Shown: positions 1 through 6,880 of the stretch, piece after piece
Position numbering within the stretch: the stretch's first letter is position 1
How the letters are laid out: each line of letters begins with the position of its first letter
Assembly: GCA_035556655.1 (NCBI GenBank)
Contig: DATMFW010000058.1
Location: 1 to 64,000 of the forward strand
Direction: 5' to 3'
DNA from: JBDSKH01 sp035556655
GTDB taxonomy: Bacteria > Actinomycetota > Actinomycetes > Actinomycetales > Microbacteriaceae
Length of the DNA: 64,000 bases
The notes under the pieces: model-generated
Seen by the model: only the letters and a program-made list of their open reading frames with translations
What the model was told of the DNA's origin: nothing
Database searches by the model: none
Position numbers and translations under genes: made by a program

Positions 1-210
1 CAGCACGAGCAGCTGCGCCATGATGTCGTCGGCCGACGCGTCATCGACCTGGACGCCGAGGAAGATGATGCGATCCTCGAACAGCTTCGCGTACGGGTCC
101 TGCCGCTTGAAGCCGTAGGCCGTGCGCTCCTCGAAGCTCGGCAGGATGTAGCGGGAGTTCGGCATCCGGTCGGCGAGGTCGCCGCCCGCCATGAACGTGG
201 GGCTTTCCAT
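1..210 (-). CDS. clpP: ATP-dependent Clp protease proteolytic subunit, N-terminal part
   Basis: The gene runs off the left edge, and only its first 70 codons are present. The ATG is at 208-210, and the protein begins MESPTFMAGGDLADRMPNSR. The following segment (EDRIIFLGVQVDD...) is the first strand and helix of the ClpP fold and aligns with RIIWLGSEVRDD of the neighbouring complete ClpP. It lies 17 bases downstream of that gene on the same strand, so the two form the clpP1-clpP2 tandem usual in Actinobacteria, where the products assemble into a mixed-ring peptidase that works with ClpX or ClpC. The catalytic Ser, His and Asp lie outside the window. Confidence 0.93.
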   Translation of the reverse strand, partial: MESPTFMAGGDLADRMPNSRYILPSFEERTAYGFKRQDPYAKLFEDRIIFLGVQVDDASADDIMAQLLVL

Positions 211-227
211 GTCTCTTCTCGGTCCCT

Positions 228-815
228 CTACTTGTCCGTGGTTCCGCCGCCGCCGACGACATCGGAGGCCGATTCGCGGATGTGGTCGACGAAGCCGTAC
301 TCGAGCGCCTCCTGGGCGTTGAACCAGCGATCGCGGTCACCGTCGGCGTTGATCTGCTCGACGGTCTTGCCGGTCTGGGCCGCGGTGATCTCGGCCAGGC
401 GCTTCTTCATGTCGAGGATGAGCGCCGCCTGGGTCTGGATGTCGGACGACGTGCCCCCGAATCCGCCGTGCGGCTGGTGCAGCAGCACGCGAGCGTTCGG
501 CGTGATGTAGCGCTTGCCCTTGGTGCCGGCGGTCAGCAGCAGCTGGCCCATCGAGGCCGCCATGCCGATGCCGACGGTGACGATGTCGTTCGGCACGTAC
601 TGCATGGTGTCGTAGATCGCCATGCCGGCCGTGATCGAGCCGCCGGGGCTGTTGATGTAGAGGTAGATGTCCTTCTTGTCGTCGTCGGCTGCGAGCAGCA
701 GCAGCTTCGCCGAGATCTCGTTGGAGTTGTCGTCGCGCACCTCCGACCCGAGCCAGATGATGCGCTCCTTGAGCAGACGATCGAAGACACTCGGCTGGAA
801 TGTCGGTTCGGCCAT
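228..815 (-). CDS. clpP: ATP-dependent Clp protease proteolytic subunit ClpP
   Basis: Complete 195-residue ClpP serine peptidase, the proteolytic core of Clp AAA+ proteases in the cytoplasm. The catalytic triad is visible as Ser88 (GMAASMG), His113 (LLHQPHGG) and Asp162, with the same spacing as S97/H122/D171 of E. coli. The substrate-binding strand YINSPGGS is at 53-60. The start MAEPTFQPSV (ATG 813-815) was preferred over upstream in-frame codons because family similarity begins there. The C-terminal tail is Gly-rich (DVVGGGGTTDK). It is first in the tandem with the second clpP and lies downstream of tig, with two unrelated genes between. Confidence 0.97.
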   Translation of the reverse strand: MAEPTFQPSVFDRLLKERIIWLGSEVRDDNSNEISAKLLLLAADDDKKDIYLYINSPGGSITAGMAIYDTMQYVPNDIVTVGIGMAASMGQLLLTAGTKGKRYITPNARVLLHQPHGGFGGTSSDIQTQAALILDMKKRLAEITAAQTGKTVEQINADGDRDRWFNAQEALEYGFVDHIRESASDVVGGGGTTDK

Positions 816-907
816 GGGGTGGGTGCTCCTGTCTTGAGGTTCGCTGTCGAATCTACCGGGGGCGTGTCCCCGGTTTCGGCGTGTTCGCTTCCGGCAGAGT
901 TGGGTCC

Positions 908-1378
908 ATGACGACGTGGCAAGAGCGGGTGGATGCCGTCTGGGCCGACGCGGACCGGCTCGGCGATCAGGGCGTGCTGGATGCGATCGACGCGCTGGCA
1001 GCGGAGGCCCCCGACCCGGCACTGGCGCTCTTCGAACGCGGTGGCGCGCGCGACTCGGCCGGACTCGAGACCGAGGCGGAGCCGCTCTACCGTGCGGCCC
1101 TCGCCGCGGGTCTCCCCGACGACGAGCGTGCCCTGTGCACCATCCAGCTCGCGTCGACACTGCGCAACCTCGGCCGCGCGGAGGAGGGCCTGACGCTGCT
1201 CAGCACGATCGCTCCCGATCACCCGTACGCCGGTGCCGCGGCATGCTTCCGCGCGCTGGCCCTGGTGTCGCTCGGTCGCCCGGTCGACGGGGTGAGCGAG
1301 TTGCTGCACGCGCTGGCTCCGACGCTGCCGAGGTACCAGCGCTCGGTGCGCGCCTACGCCGACACGCTGGTCGAGTAG
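908..1378 (+). CDS. Tetratricopeptide-repeat protein
   Basis: 156-residue, all-helical acidic protein. Regularly spaced A/L/Y positions (for example ALFERGGARDSAGLETEAEP and TLRNLGRAEEGLTLL) match TPR-type helix pairs, as in the small TPR proteins common in Actinobacteria. There is no signal peptide or catalytic motif, so it is probably a cytoplasmic scaffold of unknown partner. It is transcribed divergently from clpP with 92 bases between. Its last codons and stop (..LVE, TAG) lie inside a dispersed palindromic repeat, so the native C-terminus may have been replaced. Confidence 0.8.
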   Translation: MTTWQERVDAVWADADRLGDQGVLDAIDALAAEAPDPALALFERGGARDSAGLETEAEPLYRAALAAGLPDDERALCTIQLASTLRNLGRAEEGLTLLSTIAPDHPYAGAAACFRALALVSLGRPVDGVSELLHALAPTLPRYQRSVRAYADTLVE

Positions 1379-1399
1379 CGCGAAGCGCGTATCGAGACC
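1369..1399. repeat. Dispersed palindromic repeat, copy 1
   Basis: Imperfect palindrome GGTCGAGTAGCGCG-AA-GCGCGTATCGAGACC between two convergent genes. GCGC arms form the stem, and GGTCGAGTA/TATCGAGACC are the outer arms. The TAG inside the element is the stop of the TPR gene, and the right end touches the stop of the DUF1697 gene. It belongs to the same family as the elements at 1928, 3842, 39875, 40618 and 42619, and may act as a bidirectional terminator. Confidence 0.8.
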
Positions 1400-1914
1400 T
1401 ACTTCGTCAGCTTCTCCAGCGTGTTGAGGTTGCGCGTCGTCAGCCACGGTTTGTGCCTCGACGCCGACTGCGCCTTGCCCATGGCGCTGCCGAGAGTGTC
1501 GCCCTTCGGCACTGTCCAGTAGAGGACGCCATCGCCGGGCTCCGCCCGCTCGAGCTTCGGATCGAGCTCGACCGCGAGCAGTTCCTCGCGCACCTCGGGC
1601 TTCTCGATGAAGACCACGTAGGCGTGCCGGTCAGCGCTGCGCGGGAACGGGTAGCCCGCGATGAGCTTCTCGATCTGGGCGAGCGTCAGCACGTGCACCC
1701 ACGCCTCGTAGCCGAAACGCTCGCGCAGCGCTGTCTCGAGCTTGCGCTTGGCGGCCGGCGCCGCATCCGCCGTCTCGAACAGCACGTTGCCGCTGGCGAG
1801 CACCGTCTTCACGCCCTCGTAGCCGATGCCGCGCACGGTCTCGGCGAGGTCGGCCATCTTCATGTTCACGCCGCCCACGTTCACTCCGCGCAGCAGCGCG
1901 ACGTATGCGGTCAT
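1399..1914 (-). CDS. DUF1697 family protein
   Basis: 171 residues beginning MTAYVALLRGVNVGG, the hallmark N-terminus of DUF1697 (the R-G-x-N-V-G-G loop), followed by a ferredoxin-like alpha/beta fold with GYEGVKTVLASGNVLF at about 32-47. The function of the family is unknown; it is a small soluble cytoplasmic protein. It converges with the TPR gene and is followed upstream by tig on the same strand, with a palindromic repeat between them, so it is probably not in the tig transcript. The length is typical for the family. Confidence 0.88.
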   Translation of the reverse strand: MTAYVALLRGVNVGGVNMKMADLAETVRGIGYEGVKTVLASGNVLFETADAAPAAKRKLETALRERFGYEAWVHVLTLAQIEKLIAGYPFPRSADRHAYVVFIEKPEVREELLAVELDPKLERAEPGDGVLYWTVPKGDTLGSAMGKAQSASRHKPWLTTRNLNTLEKLTK

Positions 1915-1927
1915 GGTGACCTCCGCT

Positions 1928-1959
1928 GGTCGAGTAGCCGCGACAGCGGCGTATCGAGA
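1928..1959. repeat. Dispersed palindromic repeat, copy 2
   Basis: GGTCGAGTAGCCGC-GACA-GCGGCGTATCGAGA, located between the stop of tig and the start of the DUF1697 gene. It has the same outer arms as copy 1 with a different inner stem (GCCGC/GCGGC). Confidence 0.8.
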
Positions 1960-1961
1960 GG

Positions 1962-3365
1962 CTACTTGTGGTCGTGCCCGTAGTGCTCGTGACCGGGCTT
2001 GCGGCCGTGGGAGTCCTTGCCGGTGCCGGACGCCTGCGCGGCCGCTTGCACCAGTTCGGAGGCGTCGCCGCTCTCGTCCTCACGCAACGCGGACGCGGTG
2101 AACGCGCTGACATCCACCGCCTTGCCCGCGGTGTCGACGACCTTCGCCTTGCTGAGGATCAGCGCGAGGGTCTTCGAGCGGGCGACCTCGCCGATCATCG
2201 CGGGCAACTGGTTGTTCTGCTGCAGCACCTGGATGAACTCGCCCGGCTCCATGCCGTACTGCGCGGCCGCCTGCACCAGGTAGCTGGTGAGCTCGTTCTG
2301 ACCGACCTTGATCTCTTCGGCCTCGGCGATGGAGTCGAGCAGGATCTGCGAGCGGAACGACTTCTCGCTCGACTCGGCGACCTCCTTGCGGTGCTCGTCG
2401 TCCTCGAGCCGGTTCTCGCCTTCGAGGTGACGGTGCACCTCGTCGTCGATCAGCTTCTGCGGCACCGGGATCTCGACCTTGGACAGCAGCTCGTCGACGA
2501 TCTTGTCGCGCGCCTGCACCCCCTGGCCGAACGCCTTGCTCTTGCCGAGCTGCTCGCGCAGGTCGGCGCGCAGCTCGCCGATGGTGTCGAACTGGCTGGC
2601 GATCTGGGCGAAGTCGTCATCGGCCTCGGGCAGCTCGCGCTCCTTGACGCTCAGCACGGTGACCGCGATCTGCGCCTTCTCGCCCTCGTGGTCGCCACCG
2701 AGCAGATCGGCCTCGAACGTGGTGTCCTCACCGGCGGTGAGGGTCTCGAGGGCGTCGTCGATACCGTCGATCAGCTCGCCCGAGCCGAGCTCGTAGGAGA
2801 TGTTGCTCGCCGCATCCACCTCTTTGCCGCCGATCGTGGCGGTCAGGTCGATGCTGACGAAGTCGCCCTTCTTCGCGGGCCGGTCGACGGTCACCAGGGT
2901 GCCGAAGCGGGTGCGCAGGTTCTCGAGCTCGGCCTCGACCTCGTCGGGGGTGACCTCGACCGGGTCGACCTCGAGCTTCAGGCCGTCGTACTTCGGCATC
3001 GTGAACTCGGGGCGCACGTCGACCTCGACCGTGAACTCGAGGTCGCCGGTGAAGTCCTTCTCGCTCGGCCAGGTCGTGACGTCGGCCTCGGGGCGCCCGA
3101 GGGGGCGCAGCTTCTCGGCGTCGGCGGCCTCGCGGTAGTAGCGGTCGAGGCCCTCGTTGACGGCGTGGTTCAGCACCTCGGCGCGGCCGACGCGCTGGTC
3201 GATGATGGGCGGTGGCACTTTGCCCTTGCGGAAGCCGGGGATGTTCACCGACTCGGCGATGTGCTTGTAGGCGTGCTCGATGCTCGGCTTCAGCTCGTCC
3301 GAGGTGACGGTGATGCTGAGCTTCACGCGCGTGGGACTGAGCTTCTCGACGGTCGTGGAGACCAT
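1962..3365 (-). CDS. tig: Trigger factor, ribosome-bound chaperone
   Basis: 467-residue trigger factor that binds nascent chains at the ribosome exit tunnel. The ribosome-docking signature GFRKGKVP is at 44-51. The FKBP-type prolyl isomerase domain spans about 165-245 (KKGDFVSIDLTATIGGKEVD onwards), followed by the helical chaperone arms (250-430) and an actinobacterial C-terminal extension ending in a His-rich tail (HGRKPGHEHYGHDHK). The start MVSTTVEKLS at 3363-3365 fits the family, and the open frame upstream reads through the tRNA-Pro region. It is part of the tig-clpP-clpP neighbourhood. Confidence 0.97.
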   Translation of the reverse strand: MVSTTVEKLSPTRVKLSITVTSDELKPSIEHAYKHIAESVNIPGFRKGKVPPPIIDQRVGRAEVLNHAVNEGLDRYYREAADAEKLRPLGRPEADVTTWPSEKDFTGDLEFTVEVDVRPEFTMPKYDGLKLEVDPVEVTPDEVEAELENLRTRFGTLVTVDRPAKKGDFVSIDLTATIGGKEVDAASNISYELGSGELIDGIDDALETLTAGEDTTFEADLLGGDHEGEKAQIAVTVLSVKERELPEADDDFAQIASQFDTIGELRADLREQLGKSKAFGQGVQARDKIVDELLSKVEIPVPQKLIDDEVHRHLEGENRLEDDEHRKEVAESSEKSFRSQILLDSIAEAEEIKVGQNELTSYLVQAAAQYGMEPGEFIQVLQQNNQLPAMIGEVARSKTLALILSKAKVVDTAGKAVDVSAFTASALREDESGDASELVQAAAQASGTGKDSHGRKPGHEHYGHDHK

Positions 3366-3403
3366 GGGGTCGTACTCCTGTGATGTCTGGATGGGTGATG
3401 CAG

Positions 3404-3478
3404 TCGGGGCGACAGGATTTGAACCTGCGACCTCCCGCTCCCAAAGCGGGCACTCTAGCCAAGCTGAGCTACGCCCCG
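3404..3478 (-). tRNA. tRNA-Pro (anticodon UGG)
   Basis: Read on the minus strand, the acceptor stem CGGGGCG pairs with CGCCCCG and is followed by discriminator A. The D arm is TAGCTCAGC..., the anticodon stem CCCGC/GCGGG encloses loop TTTGGGA (anticodon TGG), and the T arm contains GGTTCAAATCC. The CCA end is not encoded. It lies just upstream of tig on the same strand. Confidence 0.96.
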
Positions 3479-3555
3479 TGGACTGGCGGGATCTCGACCA
3501 GGCTCGATCGCCGGGCCTCGCACAGTCTAGCGGGCGTCGCGTGTGTGCTGCCGAA

Positions 3556-3604
3556 AGGGCAGTTCGCCCCAAGGTCTCGCCGAATCGTCGGGGCGAAATG
3601 CCCT
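3556..3604. repeat. Long inverted repeat (15-base arms)
   Basis: AGGGCAGTTCGCCCC (3556-3570) and GGGGCGAAATGCCCT (3590-3604) are complementary except for one central pair, with a 19-base loop. It lies in the 179-base gap between tRNA-Pro and the small CxxC gene. No T-run follows it on either strand, so it is not a classical terminator. It could be a REP/MITE-like element or a structured leader. Confidence 0.65.
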
Positions 3605-3657
3605 CTCGCGGGCGTGGCGCGGGGTGGGATGTCAGGCGTCGGGCGGACACTGAGGGC

Positions 3658-3831
3658 ATGGCAGACGTCGAGATCATGGAGGTCCGCGCGTTCGAGGCCC
3701 GCTGCCTCGACTGCGGCGACACCGGACCGATCGAATCGAGCGCGTTCTTCGCGATGGCGTGGGAGGAGGCGCACGTCTGCGTCGCGGTGCGCATCGACTC
3801 GGATGCGGTGGAGCTCGCCGCCGCCGGCTGA
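3658..3831 (+). CDS. Small hypothetical protein with CxxC
   Basis: 57 residues starting MADVEIMEVRAF with a CLDCGDTGPI knuckle at about 16-25 and a lone Cys near residue 40. It resembles half of a zinc ribbon, so metal binding would need Cys from a partner or a dimer. Its composition matches the surrounding high-GC core genome. The start ATG at 3658-3660 has weak purines (GAGGG) five to ten bases upstream. It is followed immediately by a palindromic repeat and tRNA-Gly. No specific function can be assigned. Confidence 0.6.
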   Translation: MADVEIMEVRAFEARCLDCGDTGPIESSAFFAMAWEEAHVCVAVRIDSDAVELAAAG

Positions 3832-3841
3832 CGCGTGCAGC

Positions 3842-3878
3842 GGGTTGAGTAGCGGCCAAAGGCCGCGTGTCGAAACCC
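3842..3878. repeat. Dispersed palindromic repeat, copy 3
   Basis: GGGTTGAGTAGCGGCC-AAA-GGCCGCGTGTCGAAACCC forms a hairpin with GCGGCC/GGCCGC as inner stem and GGGTT/AACCC-like outer arms. It is a diverged member of the family, placed directly after the small CxxC gene. Confidence 0.7.
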
Positions 3879-3951
3879 GCCCCGCCCGTACAAGAACGTC
3901 GTGCTGCTGAAGCTCGGATAGACTTCCGACGCCCGCTACTTCAGGGGCACC

Positions 3952-4025
3952 GGGGATGTAGCTCAATGGTAGAGCCTCAGTCTTCCAAACTGATTACGCG
4001 GGTTCGATTCCCGTCATCCCCTCCA
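3952..4025 (+). tRNA. tRNA-Gly (anticodon UCC)
   Basis: Acceptor GGGGATG pairs with CATCCCC and is followed by discriminator T and an encoded CCA (4023-4025). The D arm is GCTCAATGGTAGAGC, the anticodon stem TCAGT/ACTGA encloses loop CTTCCAA (anticodon TCC), and the T arm is GGGTTCGATTCCC. The accessory island begins directly at its 3' end, the usual position of integrase attachment sites. Confidence 0.96.
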
Positions 4026-4287
4026 AACGGTCATAACTGGAACCCCGTCCATGTTGCGAAACAGGACGGGGTTCTTCGTGTTCAGATCCCAGCAGGGTCT
4101 TGAACGGTTCCGCCAGCTCTCCCCGCAGTTCCGGCTCACCCTCGACCGTCTCGACCTCGATCGGAGCCGTGGCGTATTCCATGTCGAGCAGCGTCGGGGT
4201 GTCGATGATCTCGTACTTCCGATCACCCCAGCACAGCTGCTCTGGCGTGTTGGTTGTGCTCATGGTGAGCGTGACAGGCTCTCGCAT
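3994..4287 (-). CDS. Small acidic hypothetical protein reading into the tRNA antisense
   Basis: 97 codons from ATG 4285-4287, chosen because GGAGG stands about six bases upstream. An internal ATG at 4260-4262 would give MSTTNTPEQL. The product is acidic (for example EVETVEGEPELRGELAEP) and has no recognised domain. The last residues (GMTGIEPA) come from the antisense strand of tRNA-Gly, so the 3' end of this gene overlaps the tRNA. It also spans the tRNA terminator hairpin. It is the first gene of the island. It may be real with a C-terminus created by integration, or an accidental frame. Confidence 0.45.
   Translation of the reverse strand: MREPVTLTMSTTNTPEQLCWGDRKYEIIDTPTLLDMEYATAPIEVETVEGEPELRGELAEPFKTLLGSEHEEPRPVSQHGRGSSYDRLEGMTGIEPA
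4040..4074 (+). terminator. Probable terminator of tRNA-Gly
   Basis: A perfect 11-bp stem, GAACCCCGTCC (4040-4050) with GGACGGGGTTC (4064-4074), encloses a 13-base loop, and TTCG follows the 3' arm. It starts 15 bases after the tRNA CCA. Confidence 0.7.
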
Positions 4288-4402
4288 CGACCGCCTCCGA
4301 CTCTCGAAAGCTTGTTCGATAGTCCGAGACTGTAACCCGGACCATCCCGACACGCCAAACGTCCGGGCTACCCTCGCCAGTAGCGGCGTAGAGGAGGAGC
4401 CA

Positions 4403-4534
4403 GTGGACGACGGTCTGGACACGCCGAACTGTCCGAACTGCCTGACGCGGATGGAGATCGCCGGGACAGAGGAGGCACCCTTCTGGCGCTGCGCGGACTG
4501 CGGCAAATCGCCGGGCTTCGCAGCGATACCTTAG
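4403..4534 (+). CDS. Small zinc-ribbon protein
   Basis: 43 residues from GTG 4403 (VDDGLDTPNCPNCLTRM...), with GAGGAGG a few bases upstream deciding the start. Two knuckles, CPNC and CADC, are spaced like a small zinc ribbon and separated by an acidic hairpin with one Trp. It is followed after four bases by the next gene on the same strand, so the two are probably co-transcribed. No specific function can be assigned. Confidence 0.6.
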   Translation: MDDGLDTPNCPNCLTRMEIAGTEEAPFWRCADCGKSPGFAAIP

Positions 4535-4538
4535 TCGC

Positions 4539-5150
4539 GTGGCATTCGGAGACGACTTCATCGCTGAGCAAGCCAAGGCTCGTGCTGACGCCGTAGATCG
4601 CGTCGGCCTCGCAAAGAGATACCGCCTATCCCAGCTCAGTGAGGTTAAGACCGCGGTAGAGGCATTCGGGAAGAAGTTCGCCGAAGTTCTCCGAGCGGCC
4701 GATTTCACCCCAGAGGTCATCATCAACGCAGAGAAACTATTCGACTGGAAAATCATCACCGAAGGCTGGGATCTTCCCGGCCTGGGCTGGCTCGACGTGG
4801 ACGGTGCGTGGTGGATCGAGACCACGCGGAAGACCGATCAGCCCACGTTGGACTATGTAGCACAAGGCTTGATACCTCGAGGCGCTCGCTGGCGTGTTTC
4901 CGCAAAGACTCCCCACCGTCGGGCCATAACGACAGACGGCTGGTTGATCGCGGATGACGGCTCGCTCTACTTCCACACCATCTCGTACGATCCCAGAGCG
5001 CATGAATGGCGACCCGCGGAGGAAGAAGGCGAGCGCGTCCTACGCGTATTTAGCGTGAGGCGGTCAGTGGGGTATCTCGCTGAAGACTGCGTTGAGGATG
5101 GCTGCCTTGACAAAGCCATTGACCTCTCCGGCTTCGTCGACGATGCCTAG
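4539..5150 (+). CDS. Hypothetical protein of the island
   Basis: 203 residues from GTG 4539 (MAFGDDFIAEQAKARADAVD). The N-terminal third is helical and charged. The rest is rich in Trp, Tyr and beta-prone segments (GWLDVDGAWWIETT; DGSLYFHTISYD). There is no signal peptide, membrane segment or recognised catalytic motif. It is second in a probable two-gene unit with the zinc-ribbon gene. Codon use is less GC-biased than in the flanking core genes, which fits horizontal transfer. Confidence 0.65.
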   Translation: MAFGDDFIAEQAKARADAVDRVGLAKRYRLSQLSEVKTAVEAFGKKFAEVLRAADFTPEVIINAEKLFDWKIITEGWDLPGLGWLDVDGAWWIETTRKTDQPTLDYVAQGLIPRGARWRVSAKTPHRRAITTDGWLIADDGSLYFHTISYDPRAHEWRPAEEEGERVLRVFSVRRSVGYLAEDCVEDGCLDKAIDLSGFVDDA

Positions 5151-5168
5151 CTCGGCAGCAGTCGCTGT

Positions 5169-5447
5169 CTAGCGCCCGACCGCGATGCTCGGCACGTCCG
5201 CGGGCAGCAGCTCGTGGATCGTGGTGTCGAGTACCTCCGCCAGCGCGACCAGCGTCATCAGGCGCGGGTTGGCGGGGCTCCCTGGATTCGAGTCGCCCTT
5301 CTCAAGCTTGCGGTAGGTGTAGCTCGAGATCCCGGCGGCGTGGGCGACACGCTCCTGGCTGATGCCACGGGCGGCGCGGGCGCGCTGGAGGTTCACGCCC
5401 AGCTGACGGGCATAGTCGTCCCATGTGCTGATCCGCGACCGTGCCAC
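5169..5447 (-). CDS. Xre-family transcriptional regulator
   Basis: 92 residues consisting of one HTH_3 (Cro/C1) domain: LGVNLQRARAARGISQERVA, then GISSYTYRKLEKGDSNPG, the canonical recognition helix and loop, then LMTLVALAEVLDTTIHELLP. The C-terminal tail of about ten residues has no effector domain. The start is GTG at 5445-5447. It is the last gene of a minus-strand group (6022 to 5169). It probably represses its own promoter and the divergent region around 6.06 kb through GCATGTA-type sites. Confidence 0.88.
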   Translation of the reverse strand: MARSRISTWDDYARQLGVNLQRARAARGISQERVAHAAGISSYTYRKLEKGDSNPGSPANPRLMTLVALAEVLDTTIHELLPADVPSIAVGR

Positions 5448-5482
5448 CCATCAAGGGTGAGTCGTCCGTCATGTGGGCATGA

Positions 5483-5496
5483 GCATGTAAACATGC
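5483..5496. promoter_or_regulatory. Candidate Xre operator
   Basis: Inverted repeat GCATG-TAAA-CATGC, 36 bases upstream of the xre start. A related half-site, GCATGTATAC (minus strand), lies in the spacer of the promoter at 6059-6087. Assignment to Xre is by position and symmetry only. Confidence 0.4.
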
Positions 5497-5514
5497 GGAG
5501 GCAGCTCGGGCGGT

Positions 5515-5841
5515 TTATGCGTCCGGGTCGAGGTGCTTGTACCGATCAAAGAACTCGCTGATCTTGTACCACAGCGCCTTGTATCGCCGGCTCTCGGCGG
5601 TCGCGTCCTGGTCAACCACCCACTTTGGTGCAAGCGCGGCATGTGCCCATCTCATCGCGGGTTCGGCCACTACCGAGTAGATGTTGGCGCTGCCCTCGAA
5701 CAGGGTCATGACCGCATCCAGCCTCTCGACGATCTGATCGCCGGCAAGCTCGAAATCGACCTCCTCGGCTTCGACTTGCCGTTGCAGCTCGCCGACCTCA
5801 TCCAGAGCTTGTCGTGCAGCTTCTTCACTCAAGAGAATCAT
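5515..5841 (-). CDS. Hypothetical helical protein
   Basis: 108 residues, MILLSEEAARQALDEVGELQ..., mostly alpha-helical with an acidic coiled-coil-like first half (about 5-50) and an aromatic second half (ALWYKISEFFDRYKHLDPDA). A strong ribosome site, GGGAGGTG, precedes ATG 5839-5841. It lies 27 bases downstream of the small frameshifted gene and upstream of xre, all on the minus strand. No known domain can be named. Confidence 0.65.
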   Translation of the reverse strand: MILLSEEAARQALDEVGELQRQVEAEEVDFELAGDQIVERLDAVMTLFEGSANIYSVVAEPAMRWAHAALAPKWVVDQDATAESRRYKALWYKISEFFDRYKHLDPDA

Positions 5842-5868
5842 GTGTTCACCTCCCTGCCAGGTAGCGGC

Positions 5869-6022
5869 CTACAGCTTGATGTTCTTCAGGGCCTCGCGGA
5901 CCTGATTGCCGAACGAGCCGGACTGCTTCGACGCCTTGATGAGGAGCTCAAGCGGTCTTCGAAAGCTTGCCTCCACCCTGCAGCTTCAGCAACGCGAGTT
6001 GATATTGCTCCTGATTAGCCAC
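5869..6022 (-). pseudogene. Small gene interrupted by a +1 frameshift
   Basis: GTG at 6020-6022 has GAGGG six bases upstream and encodes VANQEQYQLALLKLQGGGKL and four more residues, then a TGA (5948-5950). Skipping one base at that stop continues as ELLIKASKQSGSFGNQVREA and six more residues to TAG at 5869-5871, giving a sensible protein of about 50 residues. The span is 154 bases, one more than a multiple of three. Either a one-base insertion killed the gene or the UGA is bypassed by frameshifting. It is first in the minus-strand group. Confidence 0.5.
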
Positions 6023-6058
6023 TGCGGTCCCTCGGGTTGAGTCGGTTACTTGCCTCAC

Positions 6059-6087
6059 ATTAGCGCAGGTATACATGCGATTGTAAA
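6059..6087 (-). promoter_or_regulatory. Sigma-70-type promoter for the minus-strand group
   Basis: On the minus strand, TTTACA (6087-6082), a 17-base spacer and GCTAAT (6064-6059), about 37 bases upstream of the GTG at 6022. The spacer contains GCATGTATAC, resembling the candidate Xre site. Confidence 0.6.
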
Positions 6088-6136
6088 GATGCGCTAGGTT
6101 GCGAACGGCTCGGCAGGAAGGGCATCGGCGAAGGGG

Positions 6137-6165
6137 TTTACAGTTGATACAAAATGTGATACAAT
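6137..6165 (+). promoter_or_regulatory. Sigma-70-type promoter
   Basis: TTTACA (6137-6142), a 17-base spacer and TACAAT (6160-6165), close to consensus in an AT-rich patch. It drives the membrane-protein gene. Because the ATG at 6164 lies inside the -10 box, translation must start downstream, at 6260. Confidence 0.7.
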
Positions 6166-6259
6166 GTCAGCAACGCATAGGAAGCTCGGTTGTAGGCCAG
6201 CGCCTCCCTCGCTCCAGCGGATCAGTAAGGGCCGCGTTTCGCGGCAAGGAACCATCGTC

Positions 6260-6790
6260 ATGCGGTCACAAGAGTTCGACCAAAGCGCAAAGAGTCCTCG
6301 TATCAAGCACGTCATCGCTCCCGAGCGGACTCCGAGCGTGAGCGCGCCCGAGCCTCGGCCTGAACGCGACTTTCGGCAGCCCGAGAAGAAGAAGCCCCGC
6401 AAGGGTCTCGCTGTCGGTCTTGGTGCTGGTGCCGCCGGAATCGCCCTAGCAGCAGGCGCCGCCCTCGGCATCAACACAGACATCGACCTCCCAAGCTTCG
6501 CACCGGCTGGCCCTCCGACCCGCCGCGAGATCGAGAACGGGGACACACTCATCGTTCGTCTCGCTGAACGCGAGCTTCGGTCGGAGGAGATGGGAACGAT
6601 CATCGAGAGCGATCTCGTACTAATGGTGCAGCCCGAACACGTGGGCCCGGTCGTCGTGCGCTGGGAGGCAACATCGAGCAACATCGACGGGGTCTCACGC
6701 GGATCCTTCACCGTACCGACGTCCGACAAGACGCTGGATCTCTTCCGCGCCGGGATTGAGGTCGATGTCGAGCGTCATCGACGCGAATAG
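6260..6790 (+). CDS. Membrane-anchored hypothetical protein
   Basis: 176 residues starting MRSQEFDQSAKS, with AAGGA nine bases upstream. Residues 1-48 are a charged, Pro-rich cytoplasmic tail ending in EKKKPRKG. Residues 49-71 form one Gly/Ala-rich membrane helix (GLAVGLGAGAAGIALAAGAA). The rest (72-176) is a soluble, beta-prone domain with acidic and Val-rich strands, presumably outside the membrane. It resembles no family I can name. It is 91 bases before the HEPN-like gene and may share its transcript. Confidence 0.65.
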   Translation: MRSQEFDQSAKSPRIKHVIAPERTPSVSAPEPRPERDFRQPEKKKPRKGLAVGLGAGAAGIALAAGAALGINTDIDLPSFAPAGPPTRREIENGDTLIVRLAERELRSEEMGTIIESDLVLMVQPEHVGPVVVRWEATSSNIDGVSRGSFTVPTSDKTLDLFRAGIEVDVERHRRE

Positions 6791-6880
6791 AGGCACAATA
6801 ACGACCACCAAGGAAATCCAACGAGTTTCACGGCCTCCACACTCGATGATCGCGATCTGCGTCGATTGGGGTGAATCCTG

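Noticed and set aside
1968..3383. Long open frame on the plus strand opposite tig
   Set aside because: Low-complexity Leu/Gly/Asp/Val sequence, exactly the antisense shadow expected from tig; no domain and no ribosome site.
6164..6259. Upstream ATG for the membrane-protein gene at 6260
   Set aside because: The ATG lies inside the -10 box TACAAT of a strong promoter, so it could not be part of the transcript as a start; the ATG at 6260 has AAGGA upstream.
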